From Alphaproteobacteria bacterium (GTDB lineage Bacteria > Pseudomonadota > Alphaproteobacteria > JAJFFI01): a stretch of 6,927 bases of DNA. The stretch lies in the NCBI GenBank assembly GCA_021776755.1, contig JAJFFI010000322.1, forward strand, positions 1 through 6,927, in the 5' to 3' direction. Below the pieces are notes generated by a model. The model saw only the letters and a program-made list of their open reading frames with translations, was not told the origin of the DNA and ran no database searches. Within the stretch, counting starts at the first letter, position 1; every line of letters begins with the position of its first letter. Of the stretch, positions 5,220 to 6,927 are shown piece by piece. Position numbers and translations under genes: made by a program.

Positions 5220-6259
5220 CCGGCGCCGCCTCCACCGCGAAAGCAACATCCGTTCCCGCAGGCGTCCTTCCTGGCCGCGAGTTGATGGTCACGATCGGCC
5301 TCGGCGTCCTCGTCGCACTCTGCTTTGCGGGCTCGCTGCTCGTCGGCCCGGCCGGGATCGGCCTCGGCGAGGTCGCGGCGGGCCTCGTCGCGGGCGACGA
5401 CGCGATCGGCCTCATCGTCCGGGAAATCCGCCTGCCGCGCGCGATCCTCGGATTGATGATCGGGGCGACCCTCGGGCTCGCGGGCGCGGCCCTGCAAGGC
5501 TATCTCCGCAATCCCCTGGCCGAACCCGGCCTGATTGGTGTTACCGCGGCGGCGTCCCTGGGCGCCGTCGTCACGCTCTACAGCGGTCTCGCCGCGGCCT
5601 TCGCGCTGGCGCTTCCCATCGGCGGGATGCTGGGCGCCTGTGTCGCGGTCGTCCTGGTGCAGGCACTCGCCGGGCGAGCCGCCTCTTCGATCACGCTCAT
5701 CCTCGCCGGCATCGCAGTGACGAGTTTTGCAGGCGCGCTGACCTCGCTCGCGCTCAACCTCGCGCCCAGTCCCTATGCCGCGCTCGAGATCGTGTTCTGG
5801 ATGCTGGGCTCGCTCACCGACCGCAGTCTGACCCATGTCTGGCTCGCAGCCCCCTTCATGCTGATCGGCTGGCTGCTGCTGGCAAGTCTCGCCCGGGCGC
5901 TCGATGCACTGACGCTCGGCGAGGACGCCGCCCGCTCGCTCGGCTTCAATCTCGCGTCCGTCCGCACCCGGCTCGTGCTCGGAACGGCGCTTTCGGTGGG
6001 GGCGGCCACCGCGGTCGCGGGCGCCATCGGCTTTGTCGGCCTCGTCGTGCCGCATCTGCTGCGCCCGCTCGTCGGCTACCGCCCGGGCGCGGTGATGATC
6101 CCCAGCGCACTCGGTGGTGCTGCCCTCTTGCTGCTCGCCGACATTGTCGTGCGGGTCGTGCTGCCCGGCCGCGATCTCAAGCTCGGGGTGCTCACCGCGC
6201 TGATCGGCGCGCCGTTCTTCCTCTGGCTCGTGCTCCGCACCCGGAGGGCGCAGCCATGA
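5216..6259 (+). CDS. btuC: Cobalamin ABC transporter permease BtuC (FecCD family)
   Basis: This 347-residue, strongly hydrophobic protein has about ten membrane helices, as expected for a FecCD/BtuC permease. Visible family landmarks are RLPRAILGLMIGATLGLAGAA (72-92), GYLRNPLAEPGLIGV (95-109), the cytoplasmic coupling segment LTLGEDAARSLGF (232-244) that contacts the ATPase, GFVGLVVPHLLR (272-283) and LTALIGAPFFLWL (326-338). Two copies form the pore through the inner membrane. The start at 5216 overlaps the btuF stop as ATGA and has GGGG seven bases upstream. An internal ATG at residue 24 is a weaker alternative because it would lose this coupling. It also overlaps btuD by 4 bp, so BtuF, BtuC and BtuD are likely made in linked amounts. 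Confidence 0.92.
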   Translation: MTGAASTAKATSVPAGVLPGRELMVTIGLGVLVALCFAGSLLVGPAGIGLGEVAAGLVAGDDAIGLIVREIRLPRAILGLMIGATLGLAGAALQGYLRNPLAEPGLIGVTAAASLGAVVTLYSGLAAAFALALPIGGMLGACVAVVLVQALAGRAASSITLILAGIAVTSFAGALTSLALNLAPSPYAALEIVFWMLGSLTDRSLTHVWLAAPFMLIGWLLLASLARALDALTLGEDAARSLGFNLASVRTRLVLGTALSVGAATAVAGAIGFVGLVVPHLLRPLVGYRPGAVMIPSALGGAALLLLADIVVRVVLPGRDLKLGVLTALIGAPFFLWLVLRTRRAQP

Positions 6260-6927
6260 CCCTGCTCGACGCCCGCAATCTGTCCGTCTCCCTCGGCGGC
6301 CGGCCGGTGCTCGACGGCATCTCGCTCGCCGTCGCGCCCGGCGAACTCGTGGCGCTGATCGGCCCCAACGGCGCCGGCAAGACGACCCTGCTCCGCACGC
6401 TCGCGGGCCTGCTCGCGCCGGGCAACGGCACCGTCTCGCTGGATGCCGCAGCCCTCGACACGATCCCCCGCACGCGCCGCGCGCAGGACCTCGGCTATCT
6501 TCCCCAGGGTGGCGGCGCCGACTGGCCGATCCCGGTTCGCGAACTGGTCCTGCTCGGCCGCCTGCCGCACCGCAATCCGTGGTCGGGGCCATCGGCCGAA
6601 GACCACGCCGCCGCCGGTGCCGCGATGGACGCCATGCACGTGACGGGGCTCGCGGATCGTCCCGCCGACCAGCTCTCGGGCGGCGAGCGGGCCCGGGTCC
6701 TGCTCGCCCGCGCACTTGCCGGTACGCCGAAACTGCTGCTCGCCGACGAGCCCGTCGCGGGCCTCGACCCTTACCACCGGCTCGAGGTCATGGAGCGTCT
6801 CGCCGAGCGGGCCGCCGGGGACATGGGCATCGTGGTCGTGTTGCACGACCTCACCCTCGCCGCCCGGTTCTGCAGCCGTCTCGTCCTGATGGACGGCGGC
6901 AGGATTGCCGGCGATGGCCCGCCCGCC
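6256..6927 (+). CDS. btuD: Cobalamin ABC transporter ATPase BtuD (partial, 3' end outside window)
   Basis: The first 224 residues are visible and the frame is open to the window end. All ABC ATPase motifs are present: Walker A GPNGAGKTT (36-44), Q-loop Q84 in YLPQ, signature LSGGERARVLLARALA (140-155), Walker B LLLADEP with catalytic E165, D-loop GLD (169-171) and switch histidine H197. The FecE/HmuV/BtuD-type segment LGRLPHRNPW (100-109) sits between Q-loop and signature. Two copies power import through BtuC in the inner membrane. The ATG at 6256 overlaps the btuC stop, with GGAGGG eight bases upstream. Only the last part of the protein is missing, about 30 residues if it has the usual length of about 255. 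Confidence 0.92.
   Translation, partial: MTLLDARNLSVSLGGRPVLDGISLAVAPGELVALIGPNGAGKTTLLRTLAGLLAPGNGTVSLDAAALDTIPRTRRAQDLGYLPQGGGADWPIPVRELVLLGRLPHRNPWSGPSAEDHAAAGAAMDAMHVTGLADRPADQLSGGERARVLLARALAGTPKLLLADEPVAGLDPYHRLEVMERLAERAAGDMGIVVVLHDLTLAARFCSRLVLMDGGRIAGDGPPA

Noticed and set aside
4871..6715. 614-codon open frame on the minus strand across btuF, btuC and btuD
   Set aside because: Its translation is arginine-, glycine- and glutamate-rich with no domain, and it lies antisense to three well-supported transporter genes.
2408..6927. Reading the receptor/ABC set as heme or siderophore uptake
   Set aside because: The ABC parts alone are compatible, but a complete cobalamin riboswitch directly upstream makes cobalamin the far better substrate.

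Overview
The window looks like chromosomal DNA from a high-GC alphaproteobacterium. Third codon positions are strongly G/C, genes overlap as ATGA, and the promoter region carries a CtrA-type TTAA-N7-TTAA element. The exact taxon cannot be read from the sequence. The main content is a vitamin B12 (cobalamin) uptake locus controlled by a cobalamin riboswitch.

Left part (1-1447, plus strand). The window opens with the last 30 codons of an unidentified gene. It continues with a membrane CDP-alcohol phosphatidyltransferase (147-758), translationally coupled by an ATGA overlap to a histidine-containing conserved protein of unknown function (755-1447). This looks like a short operon whose first gene or genes lie outside the window.

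Middle (1454-2407). A small P-loop kinase/ATPase of the NadR-like AAA type runs on the minus strand, convergent with the left operon and only 6 bp from it. Between it and the next gene is a 357-bp region with no convincing coding sequence. It holds a consensus -35 box, a dyad that matches the CtrA full-site consensus, a complete cobalamin aptamer with a recognisable P1 closing helix (2118-2312), and an expression platform ending in the Shine-Dalgarno sequence of btuB. The B12 box is perfectly complementary over 8 nt to the sequence covering and following that Shine-Dalgarno.

Right part (2408-6927, plus strand). This is a complete transport route in order: outer-membrane TonB-dependent receptor (btuB), periplasmic binding protein (btuF), inner-membrane permease (btuC) and ATPase (btuD, cut by the window end). 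btuB and btuF are 10 bp apart; btuF/btuC and btuC/btuD overlap by 4 bp. The four genes are therefore probably one transcript under the single riboswitch. BtuB takes cobalamin across the outer membrane using TonB energy, BtuF captures it in the periplasm, and BtuCD pumps it into the cytoplasm with ATP.

No tRNA, rRNA, CRISPR array, insertion sequence or phage signal was seen. The parts least explained by known biology are the left-hand lipid-type enzyme/unknown-protein pair, the P-loop kinase beside the riboswitch, and the layered control region before btuB.
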